DNA from: Myxococcales bacterium
Lineage (GTDB): Bacteria > Myxococcota > Myxococcia > Myxococcales > Myxococcaceae
Direction of reading: 5' to 3'
Length of the DNA stretch: 38,775 bases
Assembly (NCBI GenBank): GCA_030681895.1
Contig: JAUXRI010000016.1
Coordinates: forward strand, 1 to 38,775
Made by a program: the position numbers and the translations under genes. The notes beneath the pieces were generated by a model. That model was not told the origin of the DNA. It made no database searches and saw nothing but the letters and a program-made list of their open reading frames with translations. Positions 22,921 through 33,102 of the stretch are shown in pieces; within the stretch, counting starts at the first letter, position 1; every line of letters begins with the position of its first letter.

Positions 22921-25515
22921 CTATCGGCTCAGAGGGCAGTCAGGCCCGTCGACGGCCGCGATGAAGCGCAGCTCGCTGGTGAAGGTGCCGTCGGGCAGCT
23001 CGAGCCACAGCTCGCCGGGCGCCGGGTCCATCTTGCTGACGTGGGCTTCTCCGGTCGCGCCGCGCAGCTCCGACACCAGCACCTCGAGGCTGAACACGCT
23101 GGTCCAGTCGACCAGGAACGGCTTGCCGCCGAGCTTCAGGTACACCTGACGAGGCAGCCCGAGCGCCTCACTCAACCGTGCGCCCTCGGCGCGCAACGCG
23201 GCTTCTCCCTTCGCGCGCACCAGTGGAGCGAGGAGCTCGACGTCGAAGCTCAAGCTGCCCCGCGCCAGGGTGAGCGCGCCCATGCAGACGTCAGGGCGAA
23301 ACCGGGTGCCCATCGGTCCAGAGGCTTCGCCGAGTGCCTGCGCCGCGAGGTCGCCGAGATCTTCCGGCAGGTACCCGACGAGACGGAAGGCGCCGCTGCA
23401 GAAGTCGGCGCTCGCGAAAGGGCACGGCTCGCCGTTGACGACCGCTTCGAGGGCCTGCGCCGTGCGTCGAATCACCACGCTGCTCGCGGCGATGGCCGTC
23501 ATCCACGGCGGGAACCACGGCCCACGCTGGCCAGACACCGCGATGCGCGCGTCTCCGAGCACCCGCAAGATGGCCTCGCTCTGCTTGCTGTGCACCGACG
23601 CGTCAGGCACCACGACGCCCTCGCCAAAGAGTCGCTGCGCGAGGCCGCGTCCGACCATCGCCTCGACGCGCTCGACGGGTTGGGCATGGGGGAACATCGT
23701 CACCAGCGGCAGGCCTTCGGCCGAGAGCGCGTGCGCCTCGTTCACCACCCACTGACCCATGCCGTCGCGGCCCGACAGCATGAGGTCGAGCTCGGTGATG
23801 AAGCGCTTGTCGCGCGACCACGCGAGGTACGCGTCTGGGAGTTGCGCGATGGACAGCTCGACGCGGCCGTCGTCACGCGCCACGAAGCGCAGCGGTGAGA
23901 AATCGTCGGTCCCTGCGGGCAGGTTCAGCCGCTTGCGCGCCCGTCGCTCGGCCCGAAGCCTCGTCAGGAACGAAGGCCACGGCAGCGCCTCGCCGACCCG
24001 CAGCACCGAGTGCATCAGCGCCGCGTCGCGCTTTTCGTCGAGCCAGCCGATGTACCCCGCGAGCTGAAACCACCCCTCGAGGCTGTCTTTGAGGCGCGTC
24101 GACAGCGTCGCTCCCAGCTCGAGCGTGGCGTCTCGCGAGGTGTCTTCGAGGAAGAAGGTGCGATCGGTCTTCAGCGTTCGTACGGGCGCACCGTCGAGCG
24201 CCTCGGTCAGCCGGCCCATCGCCACGGCCGTCGAGTGCACGAAGCCTTCGAGCGGCCACGCATCGCGCAGCGCCTCGACCCGTTCGTGATGCGGTGACGG
24301 AAGCCCGGCCGCGAGCAGCGCGCCGACCTGGCTCGCATAGCGGGCTTCGAGACGGGCGTGGCGGTCGAGCGGCGTCTCGCTTTCGAGCAGCAACACCGAG
24401 GCGTCGAGGAGCGCGCGGGCGTGCTGGGCCGAGAGCACCGCGTCGAGGGTCGAGAGCGGCACCGGCGCGTCGAGCTCACGGAGCGCGTCGACGATCGCGG
24501 CCGGCGCGCTGACGTCGTCGCCACCACGGGAGTCGTGAAAGGACTCGTCTGCGGCATGGAAGCGCGGCGACCGGAACACACGCACCGCCGCGGGCGCGTT
24601 CACCAGCACGTCGTCGAGCACGACCTCGAGCGCAGACCCGAGATCGAGCGCCGACAGCGGCGCCATCGTCGCGATCAGCTGCTCCGTCTGAGCCATGACC
24701 GCGCCGGCCTCGACGCCCCTTGCCCGGGACAACGCGGACCGCAGCTCGATGAGCGTCGCGACGTCGGGGTCGGCGGTGAGGCCCAGGAGATCGTCGAGCG
24801 GGTCGTCCGTGCCCTGGACGTGCAGCGTCACGACGCCCGCCTCGAACAGCGCGTCGAGTGGAGCGCCACCCTCGACGAGCGCCGCCTCCTTCCCGATGAC
24901 CTGCTTCAGCAGCGCGAGCGCGTCGGGCGACAGTGGCCACAGGCGCTGCGACTCGGTGTTCCAGACGCCGTCGTCGGTCAACCGCAGCCGTCCAGCGAGC
25001 ACGATCGTCCCGCGGCGCTGGCCCAGCTTCGCCAGGACCCGGTGCCACACCCACGCCGCGCGACGAGGAGACGCCAACACCACGCGCCGTTCGTGCCGGT
25101 TCTTCCCGGCGACGACGCGCGCTGCGAAGGCCTCGTCGCTCCACTGTCCCCAGAAGGTCGAGCCGGCAGCGCCCGTGGTGTCGTTGCGGCTGGCGAAGCG
25201 GGTGAGGAACTTGAACAGCGTGCGCTCGTCGCGCTTCACGTCCGAGGTGCGCTTGCTGGTGTGCCGGCCGCCCTGCTTTGTCGCCAGCAGGTTGCCGAGC
25301 GTCTGCGGGTTCATCGTCGCGAACGCGTCGAGCACGAGCGGATCGTCGAGGGTGTCCCAGAGGGCGCGCCGGTCGGTCTCGAGGCGGGCCGCAAGGGCAG
25401 CCGGCTCCAGCGGCACCTCGGAGAAGCGGGTCACCCGGTCGAACGGCAGGCCCGGGCTGCGACAGACGACGGGGCCGACGAAGTGCACGCGGGGCGCGGC
25501 CATGAGCCGTCCCAT
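22921..25515 (-). CDS. Stand-alone LanB-type protein (lantibiotic dehydratase N-terminal domain)
   Basis: The 864-residue protein resembles the glutamylation domain of class I lantibiotic dehydratases (Lant_dehydr_N). It has [13 protein letters not shown] near residue 16 (R-x-G-[FL]-P-F-type start), [25 protein letters not shown] at 101-125 (comparable to the KNDT-x-s-x-F-G-p-x-x-W-G motif), and the family ending [21 protein letters not shown] near 830-851. The separate C-terminal elimination domain (SpaB_C, about 300 residues) of full LanBs is absent. Family members use aminoacyl-tRNA: either glutamylation for Ser/Thr dehydration with a partner lyase, or amino acid addition to a peptide C-terminus (PEARL type). 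No precursor peptide or partner enzyme is visible. Start could instead be ATG 25503. Confidence 0.72.
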   Translation of the reverse strand: MGRLMAAPRVHFVGPVVCRSPGLPFDRVTRFSEVPLEPAALAARLETDRRALWDTLDDPLVLDAFATMNPQTLGNLLATKQGGRHTSKRTSDVKRDERTLFKFLTRFASRNDTTGAAGSTFWGQWSDEAFAARVVAGKNRHERRVVLASPRRAAWVWHRVLAKLGQRRGTIVLAGRLRLTDDGVWNTESQRLWPLSPDALALLKQVIGKEAALVEGGAPLDALFEAGVVTLHVQGTDDPLDDLLGLTADPDVATLIELRSALSRARGVEAGAVMAQTEQLIATMAPLSALDLGSALEVVLDDVLVNAPAAVRVFRSPRFHAADESFHDSRGGDDVSAPAAIVDALRELDAPVPLSTLDAVLSAQHARALLDASVLLLESETPLDRHARLEARYASQVGALLAAGLPSPHHERVEALRDAWPLEGFVHSTAVAMGRLTEALDGAPVRTLKTDRTFFLEDTSRDATLELGATLSTRLKDSLEGWFQLAGYIGWLDEKRDAALMHSVLRVGEALPWPSFLTRLRAERRARKRLNLPAGTDDFSPLRFVARDDGRVELSIAQLPDAYLAWSRDKRFITELDLMLSGRDGMGQWVVNEAHALSAEGLPLVTMFPHAQPVERVEAMVGRGLAQRLFGEGVVVPDASVHSKQSEAILRVLGDARIAVSGQRGPWFPPWMTAIAASSVVIRRTAQALEAVVNGEPCPFASADFCSGAFRLVGYLPEDLGDLAAQALGEASGPMGTRFRPDVCMGALTLARGSLSFDVELLAPLVRAKGEAALRAEGARLSEALGLPRQVYLKLGGKPFLVDWTSVFSLEVLVSELRGATGEAHVSKMDPAPGELWLELPDGTFTSELRFIAAVDGPDCPLSR

Positions 25516-25578
25516 CTAGCAGGGAGGTGGCGAACTCACCGCTCCCGATCGTCGCCGGTTTCAGCTAGTCGCCACCCC

Positions 25579-28500
25579 ATGCCGCGTCGCGACGACATCA
25601 AGAAGGTGCTCCTCATCGGGTCGGGTCCCATCGTCATCGGGCAGGCGTGCGAATTCGACTACTCCGGCACGCAGGCCGTGAAGGCGCTGAAGGAAGAGGG
25701 CATCGAGGTGGTGCTCCTCAACTCGAACCCCGCCACCATCATGACGGACCCCGAGTTCGCGCACCGCACGTACCTCGAACCCATCACCGTCGAGGCCGCG
25801 ACGCGCATCATCGAGCAGGAGCGCCCCGACTCGCTGCTGCCCACCATGGGCGGCCAGACGGCCCTCAACCTCGCCAAGGCGCTCGCCGAAGCCGGCGTGC
25901 TCGAGAAGTACGGCGTGAAGCTCATCGGCGCGCAGCTCGCGAGCATCAACAAGGCCGAAGACCGCAAGCTCTTCAAAGAAGCGATGGAGCGCATCGGCCT
26001 CGAGGTGCCCAGGGCCGGCATCGCCACCACGATGGACGAGGCCTGGGCCATCGTGAAGGAGACCGGTTTTCCTTCCATCATCCGCCCAGCCTTCACGCTC
26101 GGTGGCACCGGCGGCGGCATCGCGTACGACGAGGTGCAGTTCGAGACGATCGTGAAGTCGGGCCTCGCGGCGAGCCCGGTGAAGCAGGTGCAGATCGATC
26201 AGTCGGTGCTCGGGTGGAAGGAATACGAGCTCGAGGTGGTGCGCGACTCGAAGGACAACGTCGTCATCATCTGCAGCATCGAGAACTTCGACGCCATGGG
26301 CGTGCACACTGGTGACAGCATCACCGTGGCGCCCGCGCAGACGCTCACCGACAAGGAGTACCAGCGCATGCGCGACGCCTCGATCGCCATCATGCGGGAG
26401 ATCGGCGTCGACACCGGCGGCTCCAACGTGCAGTTCGGCATCGACCCGAAGACCGGCCGCATGGTCGTCATCGAGATGAACCCGCGCGTCTCGCGTTCGT
26501 CGGCGCTCGCGTCGAAGGCCACCGGGTACCCCATCGCGAAGATCGCCGCCAAGCTGGCCATCGGCTACTCGCTCGACGAGCTGAAGAACGACATCACCCG
26601 CGACACGCCGGCGTCGTTCGAGCCGTCCATCGACTACGTCGTCACCAAGATCCCCAAGTTCAACTTCGAGAAGTTCCAGGGCGCCTCGAAGGTGCTCGGC
26701 ACGATGATGCGCTCGGTCGGCGAGGTGATGGCGATCGGCCGCACCTTCCGCGAGTCGTTCTTCAAGGCCGTGCGTTCGCTCGAGCAGGGACGGCTGGCGA
26801 TTCCGTCGAAGGCCGAGGCGAACAAGCGGCCCGAGGCCGAGCTCGTCGACCTGCTGAAGGTGCCGACGCCCGATCGTCCGTGGGCGCTGTTCGAGGCGCT
26901 GCAGCGCGGGTGGACCATCGAGCGCATCTACGAGCTGACCGCGATCGACCCCTGGTTCCTGCGGCACCTCGCGTCGCTGGTGACCGAGTTCAACGAGCTG
27001 TCGGCGAAGGGCTCGCTGGAGAAGGTGTCGACGCCTGAGCTGAAGCTGGCCAAGTCGCACGGGTTCTCCGACGCGCAGCTCGCGGCCGCGTTCGGCGTGA
27101 AGGAAGCGGTCGTTCGGGAAGACCGGTGGAAGCGCGGCTTGCGGCCCGTCTACAAACGCGTCGACACCTGTGCGGCCGAGTTCGAGGCGTACACGCCGTA
27201 CCTGTACTCGACGTACGAAGAAGAAGACGAAGCGCCGCCGACCAACCGCCAGAAGGTCGTCATTCTCGGCTCGGGGCCCATTCGCATCGGGCAGGGCATC
27301 GAGTTCGACTACGCCTGCGTGCACGCGTCGTTCGCGCTCCGTGAGGCCGGGTACGAGACCATCATGGTCAACTGCAACCCTGAGACGGTCTCGACTGACT
27401 ACGACACGTCGGACCGTCTCTACTTCGAGCCGCTGACGATGGAGGACGTGCTCGAGATCATCCACCGCGAGAAGCCGCTGGGCGTCATCGTGCAGTTCGG
27501 TGGCCAGACGCCGCTGAAGCTGTCGAAGCCGCTCGAGGCCGCGGGAGTTCCGATTCTGGGCACGACGCCCGACGCCATCGACATCGCGGAGGATCGCGAG
27601 CGGTTCTCGAAGCTCGTCGAGAAGCTGCGGCTCAAGCAGCCCGAGAACGGCGTCGCGCGGTCTCCTGACGAGGCGTACCGCGTGGCTGACGTCATCGGGT
27701 ACCCGGTGATGGTGCGGCCGTCGTACGTGCTGGGTGGCCGGGCGATGGAGGTGGTGCACGATCGCGCCGACCTCGAGCGGTACATGCGCGAGGCCGTGTT
27801 GGCGTCGCCGGAGCACCCGGTGCTGGTCGACCGCTTCCTGCGCAACGCGACCGAGGTCGATCTCGATCTCGTCGCTGACGACACCGGCGCGTGCATCGTC
27901 GGCGGCATTCTCGAGCACGTCGAAGAGGCGGGCGTTCACTCGGGCGACGCGGCGTGCGTGATGCCGCCGTACTCCCTCGGCCAGGACGTGATCGAGCGGC
28001 TCAAAGACATCAGCATCTCGCTCGCGCAGGAGCTGAAGGTGGTCGGCCTGATGAACGTGCAGTTCGCGGTGCAGGGCAAGGCCATCTACGTGCTCGAGGT
28101 GAACCCGCGCGCGTCCCGCACGGTGCCGTTCATCTCGAAGGCGACGGGCATCGCGATGGCTCGCGTCGCGTCGCTGTGCATGGTGGGCAAGTCGCTCAAG
28201 TCACAGGGGCTCACGAAGGACCCCGAGATTCGCCACGTCGCGGTGAAAGAGAGCGTCTTCCCGTTCGCGCGCTTCTCGAACACCGACGTCATCCTCGGGC
28301 CTGAGATGAAGTCGACGGGCGAGGTGATGGGCCTCGACTCGAAGCTCGACGCCGCGTTCGCCAAGTCGCAGCTGGCGGCGGGAACGAAGCTGCCGACGGG
28401 TGGGCTCGCGTTCGTCTCGGTGAAGGATGACGACAAGCCGGGCCTGGTCGATCTCGCGCGGCGGCTGAAGGTGCTGGGCTTCGGGCTCTGTGCGACCGGC

Positions 28501-28800
28501 GGCACGCACGCGTACCTCGAGAAGAAGGGCGTCGAGAGCATCAAGGTGAACAAGGTGCTCGAGGGCAGCCCGCACATCGTCGATCGCGTGCACTCAGGCG
28601 AGGTGACGCTGGTGTTCAACACCACCGCCGGCAAGAAGGAGATCGCCGACTCGTTCTCGATTCGCCGCGAGTCGCTGCTCAAGGGCGTGGCGCACTTCAC
28701 GACGCTCGAGGCTGCGCGGATGATCGTCGGCGCGCTCGAGGTGCAGGCGAACTCGAAGCGGGAATACCGGCCGCTCCAGGAGTGGCTCAAGCCGAGGTGA
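25579..28800 (+). CDS. carB: Carbamoyl-phosphate synthase large subunit
   Basis: A 1073-residue protein, the same length as E. coli CarB. It has two homologous halves, each with a pre-ATP-grasp and an ATP-grasp domain ([17 protein letters not shown] at 14 and [16 protein letters not shown] in the second half; [18 protein letters not shown] and [18 protein letters not shown]). An oligomerisation domain lies between them, and a C-terminal MGS-like allosteric domain ([18 protein letters not shown]) follows. With CarA (not in the window) it makes carbamoyl phosphate from bicarbonate, ammonia from glutamine and two ATP, for arginine and pyrimidines. The 400-residue upstream frame extension overlaps the LanB-like gene antisense and was rejected in favour of ATG 25579. 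Confidence 0.97.
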   Translation: MPRRDDIKKVLLIGSGPIVIGQACEFDYSGTQAVKALKEEGIEVVLLNSNPATIMTDPEFAHRTYLEPITVEAATRIIEQERPDSLLPTMGGQTALNLAKALAEAGVLEKYGVKLIGAQLASINKAEDRKLFKEAMERIGLEVPRAGIATTMDEAWAIVKETGFPSIIRPAFTLGGTGGGIAYDEVQFETIVKSGLAASPVKQVQIDQSVLGWKEYELEVVRDSKDNVVIICSIENFDAMGVHTGDSITVAPAQTLTDKEYQRMRDASIAIMREIGVDTGGSNVQFGIDPKTGRMVVIEMNPRVSRSSALASKATGYPIAKIAAKLAIGYSLDELKNDITRDTPASFEPSIDYVVTKIPKFNFEKFQGASKVLGTMMRSVGEVMAIGRTFRESFFKAVRSLEQGRLAIPSKAEANKRPEAELVDLLKVPTPDRPWALFEALQRGWTIERIYELTAIDPWFLRHLASLVTEFNELSAKGSLEKVSTPELKLAKSHGFSDAQLAAAFGVKEAVVREDRWKRGLRPVYKRVDTCAAEFEAYTPYLYSTYEEEDEAPPTNRQKVVILGSGPIRIGQGIEFDYACVHASFALREAGYETIMVNCNPETVSTDYDTSDRLYFEPLTMEDVLEIIHREKPLGVIVQFGGQTPLKLSKPLEAAGVPILGTTPDAIDIAEDRERFSKLVEKLRLKQPENGVARSPDEAYRVADVIGYPVMVRPSYVLGGRAMEVVHDRADLERYMREAVLASPEHPVLVDRFLRNATEVDLDLVADDTGACIVGGILEHVEEAGVHSGDAACVMPPYSLGQDVIERLKDISISLAQELKVVGLMNVQFAVQGKAIYVLEVNPRASRTVPFISKATGIAMARVASLCMVGKSLKSQGLTKDPEIRHVAVKESVFPFARFSNTDVILGPEMKSTGEVMGLDSKLDAAFAKSQLAAGTKLPTGGLAFVSVKDDDKPGLVDLARRLKVLGFGLCATGGTHAYLEKKGVESIKVNKVLEGSPHIVDRVHSGEVTLVFNTTAGKKEIADSFSIRRESLLKGVAHFTTLEAARMIVGALEVQANSKREYRPLQEWLKPR

Positions 28801-28827
28801 CGTCGATGCTCGGCGAAGTGCGCTGAT

Positions 28828-31800
28828 TCAGCGACAGCGGCCCACGCCCACCACCACGTCGGTCGGCGTCAATTGCACCCAGTCGGGCACGCCATCACCC
28901 GTGACGTCGGCGAAGCGCTCGACCCGGCCCGTGAAGCCACGCGGCAGCACGTCGGGGTTCGCGAGCACGGTGGCGTTGAACTGGCGGTTCACGACTTCTC
29001 CGCGACCGTCGCCGTCGGTGTCGACGAGGAACGCTGCGCCTGCAGGCGTCGGGACCGGCTTCCAGTCCGTGCCTCGCGTGAACGCTGCCGTGCCGTTGCC
29101 AGCCATCAGCACGCCCGAGCCACCTGCGATGTCGGCGTACGAGTCGTTGGTGACGAAGCCCGCGACCAGGCCGGTGTCGAAGTCGAAGTTCGCGACGCGT
29201 GGAGCCAGCACGAAGCCGGTGCCACGGCTCAGGAGCGGATAGACCGCGCGTGGAGCGTTGGCGTTGGCCAGCACCACCACGTCGTTCCGCCCATCACGGT
29301 CGACGTCGACGACGGCGAGGTCCTGCACCGCGGGGAGGAAGGGCGTCAGCGTCGGCGCGGCGAACTGGCGCGTGCCGAGGTTCCTGAAGAGCGACAGGCC
29401 GGCGCTGGTGCGCACCAGCACGTCAGGCCTGCCGTCGGCGTCGAAGTCGGCCGCGCGGAGCTGAACTTCCGTCGCGAAGACGTTGAGCGCGAGGGACACC
29501 GAGTCGACGCCAAAGCGGAACGACGCGGCACCGAACTCCACGCGCGCGAAGCAGGGCACGGGCGTCGTCGAGAAGCCTCCGTCGGGTAACATCGGGCTCG
29601 GGCAGTCGAGGCGCAGCACGTCGACGTTCCCGTCCTGGTCGAAGTCTGCCAGCGCGTCGGGCCGGGTCAGCGCGTCTTCGGCGCCCACCGTGAAGCCGCC
29701 GGTACCGTTCGCGCGCAGCACGCGGGTCTGCGTGGTGATGGGCTGCATGCTGACGACCGAGGCGCGCCGGCTGACGATGAGATCGTCTCGCGAGTCGCCA
29801 TCGACGCGGCCGGCCAGCAGGAACTCGCTGTTGATGAGCGCCGTCTTCACGGTCCGTTCGAAGCCGCGGCCGCTGGCGGTGTTGCGGATCAGCACCGGTC
29901 GCACCAGGCCGTTGAACAGCACGACATCGAGCCGGCCATCGCCGGTGAGATCGACGAGCTGGAGCCCAGTTGCAGCAGAGGCGGGCGTGAAGCCGTCGAC
30001 CTCGAACACCTCGGGCGCCGAGAACGTGCCTGCGCCGGTCGACCAGAGCACCTCGAGGCCACGGCCCGTACCGAGCGCGAGATCGGTGAAGCCGTCTCCA
30101 TCGAGGTCTGCCGCTTCGATCGCCGCGAGCGTGGAGCCTGCGTTCGCGGCGAGGACGGGCGCTGCCAGCCCTCCGCTCCCGTTGCCCGCGAGCACGAAGA
30201 CCGCCGACGGCGTGATGGTCGCCACGTCGCGATTGGCGTCACGCGTCAGCTCGGCGACCGCGAGCCCGATGACGCCGTTCTGCACGGCAGGAGGCGGTGT
30301 CACCTGCGTGAACGCGTTCGCGCCGCTGGTGACGAACACCCGCAGCTGGCCGGCCTGTGACGTCACCAGATCGGACCGAGAGTCGTTGGTGAAGTCTCCA
30401 GCGCGCGCGAAGTCGGCGAGCTGCAGGTTCGGCGCTGCGTTGCGCGTCTGCGAGAACGGCGCGCCGCCGTCGGCCGACTGGTTCACCCAGAGATCGGCGT
30501 TCAGGTTTCCAATCTGCGGAACGCGCAGGAGATCGGCCCGGCCATCACCCGTGAAATCCGACGAGAGCGCGATGCCGTTCTGCCCGTTGGTGAACAACAC
30601 GAGCGGGCTCGAGAAGCCCGTCGCCGTCTGCTGCACGAGCCACAGCGCGCGCGCGTCACCGGCGATGAGATCGGCTCGCCCATCGAGCGTGAAGTCGGCG
30701 GTGTCGAGCGGCAGCAACGTCGTCCCCGCGTCGGCGATGGTGGCCGGCTGGAACCGCGCGTTGCCTGCGTTGACGAAGGTGAAGCGCGTGGTGCCGCCGG
30801 TCGCGAGCAGGTCGAGCCGCGAGTCTCCGGTGACGTCGACGGCCCAGAAGCGCGGCGCCGTGCCGGGGGTGAAGGCGTGCGGCAGGACCTCGGCGACGCC
30901 CGAGAAGAAGACGCCGTTGCTGCACGTCGCGCGGCATTGGCCACCGATGCAGGCTCCAGCGCCGCACGCGACGCCGCACGCACCGCAATTGGCCGGGTCC
31001 CGCTGACGATCGACGCAGGCCGCGTTGCAGGTGTCGATGCACGCCGTGCCGCACGTCCCGCTGGTGCACGTCGCGCGCTCCGACGCGCCTCCGGCAGCGC
31101 ACGCGCCGCAGCCAGCGCCACACGCGGCCGCCACGCCTTCACCGACGCAGCTGCCCGTCGCGCCGCCACAGCGCGTGTTTCCAGCCGCGCAGGTGGTGCT
31201 GCACGAGGTGCCATCACAGGTCGGTACCGAGCCGGGCACGCCTTCCGCGCAGCGGGTGCACGTCGCTCCACAGGCCGTCACGTCGGTCGCGCTCGCGCAC
31301 TCGCCACTGCACGGATTGAACCCAATCGCGCAGGTGTACGCGCAGGCGCTGTTGGTGCAGACCGGCGCGCCGCCGTCTGGCGCGGTGCACGTCGAGCACG
31401 AGGGCCCGCAGGCCGTCGTCGAAGTCGCGGGCGCGCAGACGCCGTTGCAGCGGTTGAAGCCGGTGGTGCAGGTGATGTCGCACTGGCCAGCCACACACGC
31501 CGCGGCGCCGTTCGCCGTTCCAGGGCAGGGAACACAGCTGTTGCCGCACGTCGCGGGGGCCGTGTCCGAGACGCAGGCCATGCCGCAGCGGTGGAAGCCG
31601 GTGTTGCAGACGAAGTCGCACGCCAGCTCGGTGGTGCACGTCGCCGTTCCGTTCGTCGGCGCGGGGCACGCGATGCATCGGCTCCCGCACGACGCAGGCG
31701 CGGTGTCTTCGAAGCACTGGTCGCCGCAGCGGTGGTACCCGTTGTCGCACTCGAAGTCGCAGTCGAGGTTGGTGCACTTCGGAATCGAGTGCATCGGGAA

Positions 31801-32274
31801 CGAGCAGGGGCCGCACCGCGTGCCGCATGAGTTCACCGCAGTGTCGTCGACGCACGTCGAGCCGCAGGCGTGGGTGCCCGCACGGCAGGTGACGCCACAG
31901 GCTCCGGCCGAGCACGTCGCGATGCCGTTGGTCGAAGGGCACGGCTTGCAGCGTGAGCCGCACGTCGCCACGTCATCGTTCGCTGCGCACGACACGTCGT
32001 CCTCGCCCGTCACGCACCGGTGAAACCCGCTCGGGCACGAGTCCGCGTCGGGCCGCACGAGATCGCACCGCTTCTCAGCGCAGGTGTCGGTCTCGGCGCA
32101 CGTGCGGCAGAAGAGAGCGCCGGTGCCGCACGCCGCCTTGTCGTTGCCCGGCATGCACTCGCCCGCGGCCGTGCAGCAGCCGTCGGGACAGTTGGCGAGG
32201 TTGCATGGAGGCTTCTCCTGGGGGCACCCGGCGAACGCGGCAGCGAGCAGCAGGAGAACCCAGAACGAGCGCAC
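28828..32274 (-). CDS. Large Cys-rich lipoprotein with FG-GAP/VCBS repeats
   Basis: About 1148 residues starting from GTG 32274, which gives a compact lipoprotein signal (RSFWVLLLLAAAFAGC, Cys17). The next roughly 440 residues contain about eight Cys-rich repeats of 40-45 residues of the form C-x3-GFHRCG-x2-C-x3-D-T-A-x3-CG-x3-C-x2-CP. The remaining roughly 690 residues are FG-GAP/VCBS repeats with Asp-rich calcium-loop motifs such as DFTGDGRADLL, DLDGDGFTDLALG and DFDADGRPDVLV, expected to fold as beta-propellers. It is probably a surface or outer-membrane-anchored adhesion or binding protein. The longer start at 32334 would bury the signal and is unlikely. It converges on carB. Confidence 0.88.
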   Translation of the reverse strand: MRSFWVLLLLAAAFAGCPQEKPPCNLANCPDGCCTAAGECMPGNDKAACGTGALFCRTCAETDTCAEKRCDLVRPDADSCPSGFHRCVTGEDDVSCAANDDVATCGSRCKPCPSTNGIATCSAGACGVTCRAGTHACGSTCVDDTAVNSCGTRCGPCSFPMHSIPKCTNLDCDFECDNGYHRCGDQCFEDTAPASCGSRCIACPAPTNGTATCTTELACDFVCNTGFHRCGMACVSDTAPATCGNSCVPCPGTANGAAACVAGQCDITCTTGFNRCNGVCAPATSTTACGPSCSTCTAPDGGAPVCTNSACAYTCAIGFNPCSGECASATDVTACGATCTRCAEGVPGSVPTCDGTSCSTTCAAGNTRCGGATGSCVGEGVAAACGAGCGACAAGGASERATCTSGTCGTACIDTCNAACVDRQRDPANCGACGVACGAGACIGGQCRATCSNGVFFSGVAEVLPHAFTPGTAPRFWAVDVTGDSRLDLLATGGTTRFTFVNAGNARFQPATIADAGTTLLPLDTADFTLDGRADLIAGDARALWLVQQTATGFSSPLVLFTNGQNGIALSSDFTGDGRADLLRVPQIGNLNADLWVNQSADGGAPFSQTRNAAPNLQLADFARAGDFTNDSRSDLVTSQAGQLRVFVTSGANAFTQVTPPPAVQNGVIGLAVAELTRDANRDVATITPSAVFVLAGNGSGGLAAPVLAANAGSTLAAIEAADLDGDGFTDLALGTGRGLEVLWSTGAGTFSAPEVFEVDGFTPASAATGLQLVDLTGDGRLDVVLFNGLVRPVLIRNTASGRGFERTVKTALINSEFLLAGRVDGDSRDDLIVSRRASVVSMQPITTQTRVLRANGTGGFTVGAEDALTRPDALADFDQDGNVDVLRLDCPSPMLPDGGFSTTPVPCFARVEFGAASFRFGVDSVSLALNVFATEVQLRAADFDADGRPDVLVRTSAGLSLFRNLGTRQFAAPTLTPFLPAVQDLAVVDVDRDGRNDVVVLANANAPRAVYPLLSRGTGFVLAPRVANFDFDTGLVAGFVTNDSYADIAGGSGVLMAGNGTAAFTRGTDWKPVPTPAGAAFLVDTDGDGRGEVVNRQFNATVLANPDVLPRGFTGRVERFADVTGDGVPDWVQLTPTDVVVGVGRCR

Positions 32275-32363
32275 GACGAGAGGCCTTTCGTTTCGCGAGG
32301 TCGGCCCGGCTGCCCCACGGAAGCGGCCCGTCATGTAGCGTCGAAGCCCCGGCGAGTCACTCG

Positions 32364-32990
32364 TCAGTTGAGCGCACTGCGGCGCGCCGCTTCGAGCACC
32401 ACGGCCAGCAGCATCGTGTTGCGGTTCGCCGGGCGGCCTTCCACGCGGGCGCGCAGGGCGGTCACCAGATCGTGCGCCTCTTGCGTCGTCGGCGAGCGCT
32501 TCTTCGAGCCGCGGTCTTCCTTCGAGATGATGAGCGTCAGCTCACCCGTCACCGCGTCCAGCACCACGTCGATGTCCTCCGCGTCGGTCTTGCCGGCGAC
32601 GAGGACCACGGGCCCCAGATCGCTCACCGAGCGCACCGTGAAGGTCGAGAGCCGCGTCGGGGTGATGGCGTCGTTCAGGCCGACGAGCACGCGACCGGCT
32701 TCGCCATCGTCCCACGGCACGTTCTGCTGGTACCGGCGCAGGGCCGACGCGAGATCTTTGAGGTCCGTTCGCGAGAGCTCCCGCACGTCGTCCTCTTCGA
32801 CGAGCTGGAATTCACCGCTCGCCTCGACGAAGCGCACCTCGACCTCCTGGCTGCCGACGATGGCCGAGAGGCGGTGCTCGCCGCTGAAGTCGCCGTGGTC
32901 GTCGATCACCGGCAACACCTGGGCGATCCGCGCCTCGTTGAAGGGGCGCTGCTTCTTCGGGAACTTGAGCTCGTCCGAGTCGGAGGTCAT
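32364..32990 (-). CDS. Hypothetical protein
   Basis: A 208-residue acidic, probably cytoplasmic protein starting at ATG 32990. No signal peptide, membrane segment or known motif was recognised. It alternates short beta strands (HRLSAIVGSQEVEVRFVEASGEFQLV, later IDVVLDAVTGELTLIIS) with helices, and ends in a helical TTQEAHDLVTALRARVEGR stretch. It lies between the AraC-type gene and the large FG-GAP lipoprotein gene, all on the minus strand but separated by about 90-110 bases, so co-transcription is uncertain. The frame extends to 33062, but those residues show no coding character. Confidence 0.65.
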   Translation of the reverse strand: MTSDSDELKFPKKQRPFNEARIAQVLPVIDDHGDFSGEHRLSAIVGSQEVEVRFVEASGEFQLVEEDDVRELSRTDLKDLASALRRYQQNVPWDDGEAGRVLVGLNDAITPTRLSTFTVRSVSDLGPVVLVAGKTDAEDIDVVLDAVTGELTLIISKEDRGSKKRSPTTQEAHDLVTALRARVEGRPANRNTMLLAVVLEAARRSALN

Positions 32991-33102
32991 GGGCGTGTTC
33001 ACAAGTGCTTCGGTTGTCGTGTTTGCTTCACACGAGTCGCGACACTGGAATGGACACCTCACGCCACGCCCGACGTGCAGAAAACTTCAAAAAATCAGCA
33101 GG

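Noticed and set aside
24358..25578. Upstream in-frame extension of carB by about 400 codons
   Set aside because: The extension is Arg/His/Glu-rich shadow sequence antisense to the LanB-like gene; ATG 25579 gives the exact standard CarB N-terminus and length.
25561..27939. 792-codon open frame on the minus strand inside carB
   Set aside because: Antisense shadow of a GC-rich gene; composition is Arg/Leu/Asp/His-rich with no family motif, while the plus strand encodes a perfect CarB.
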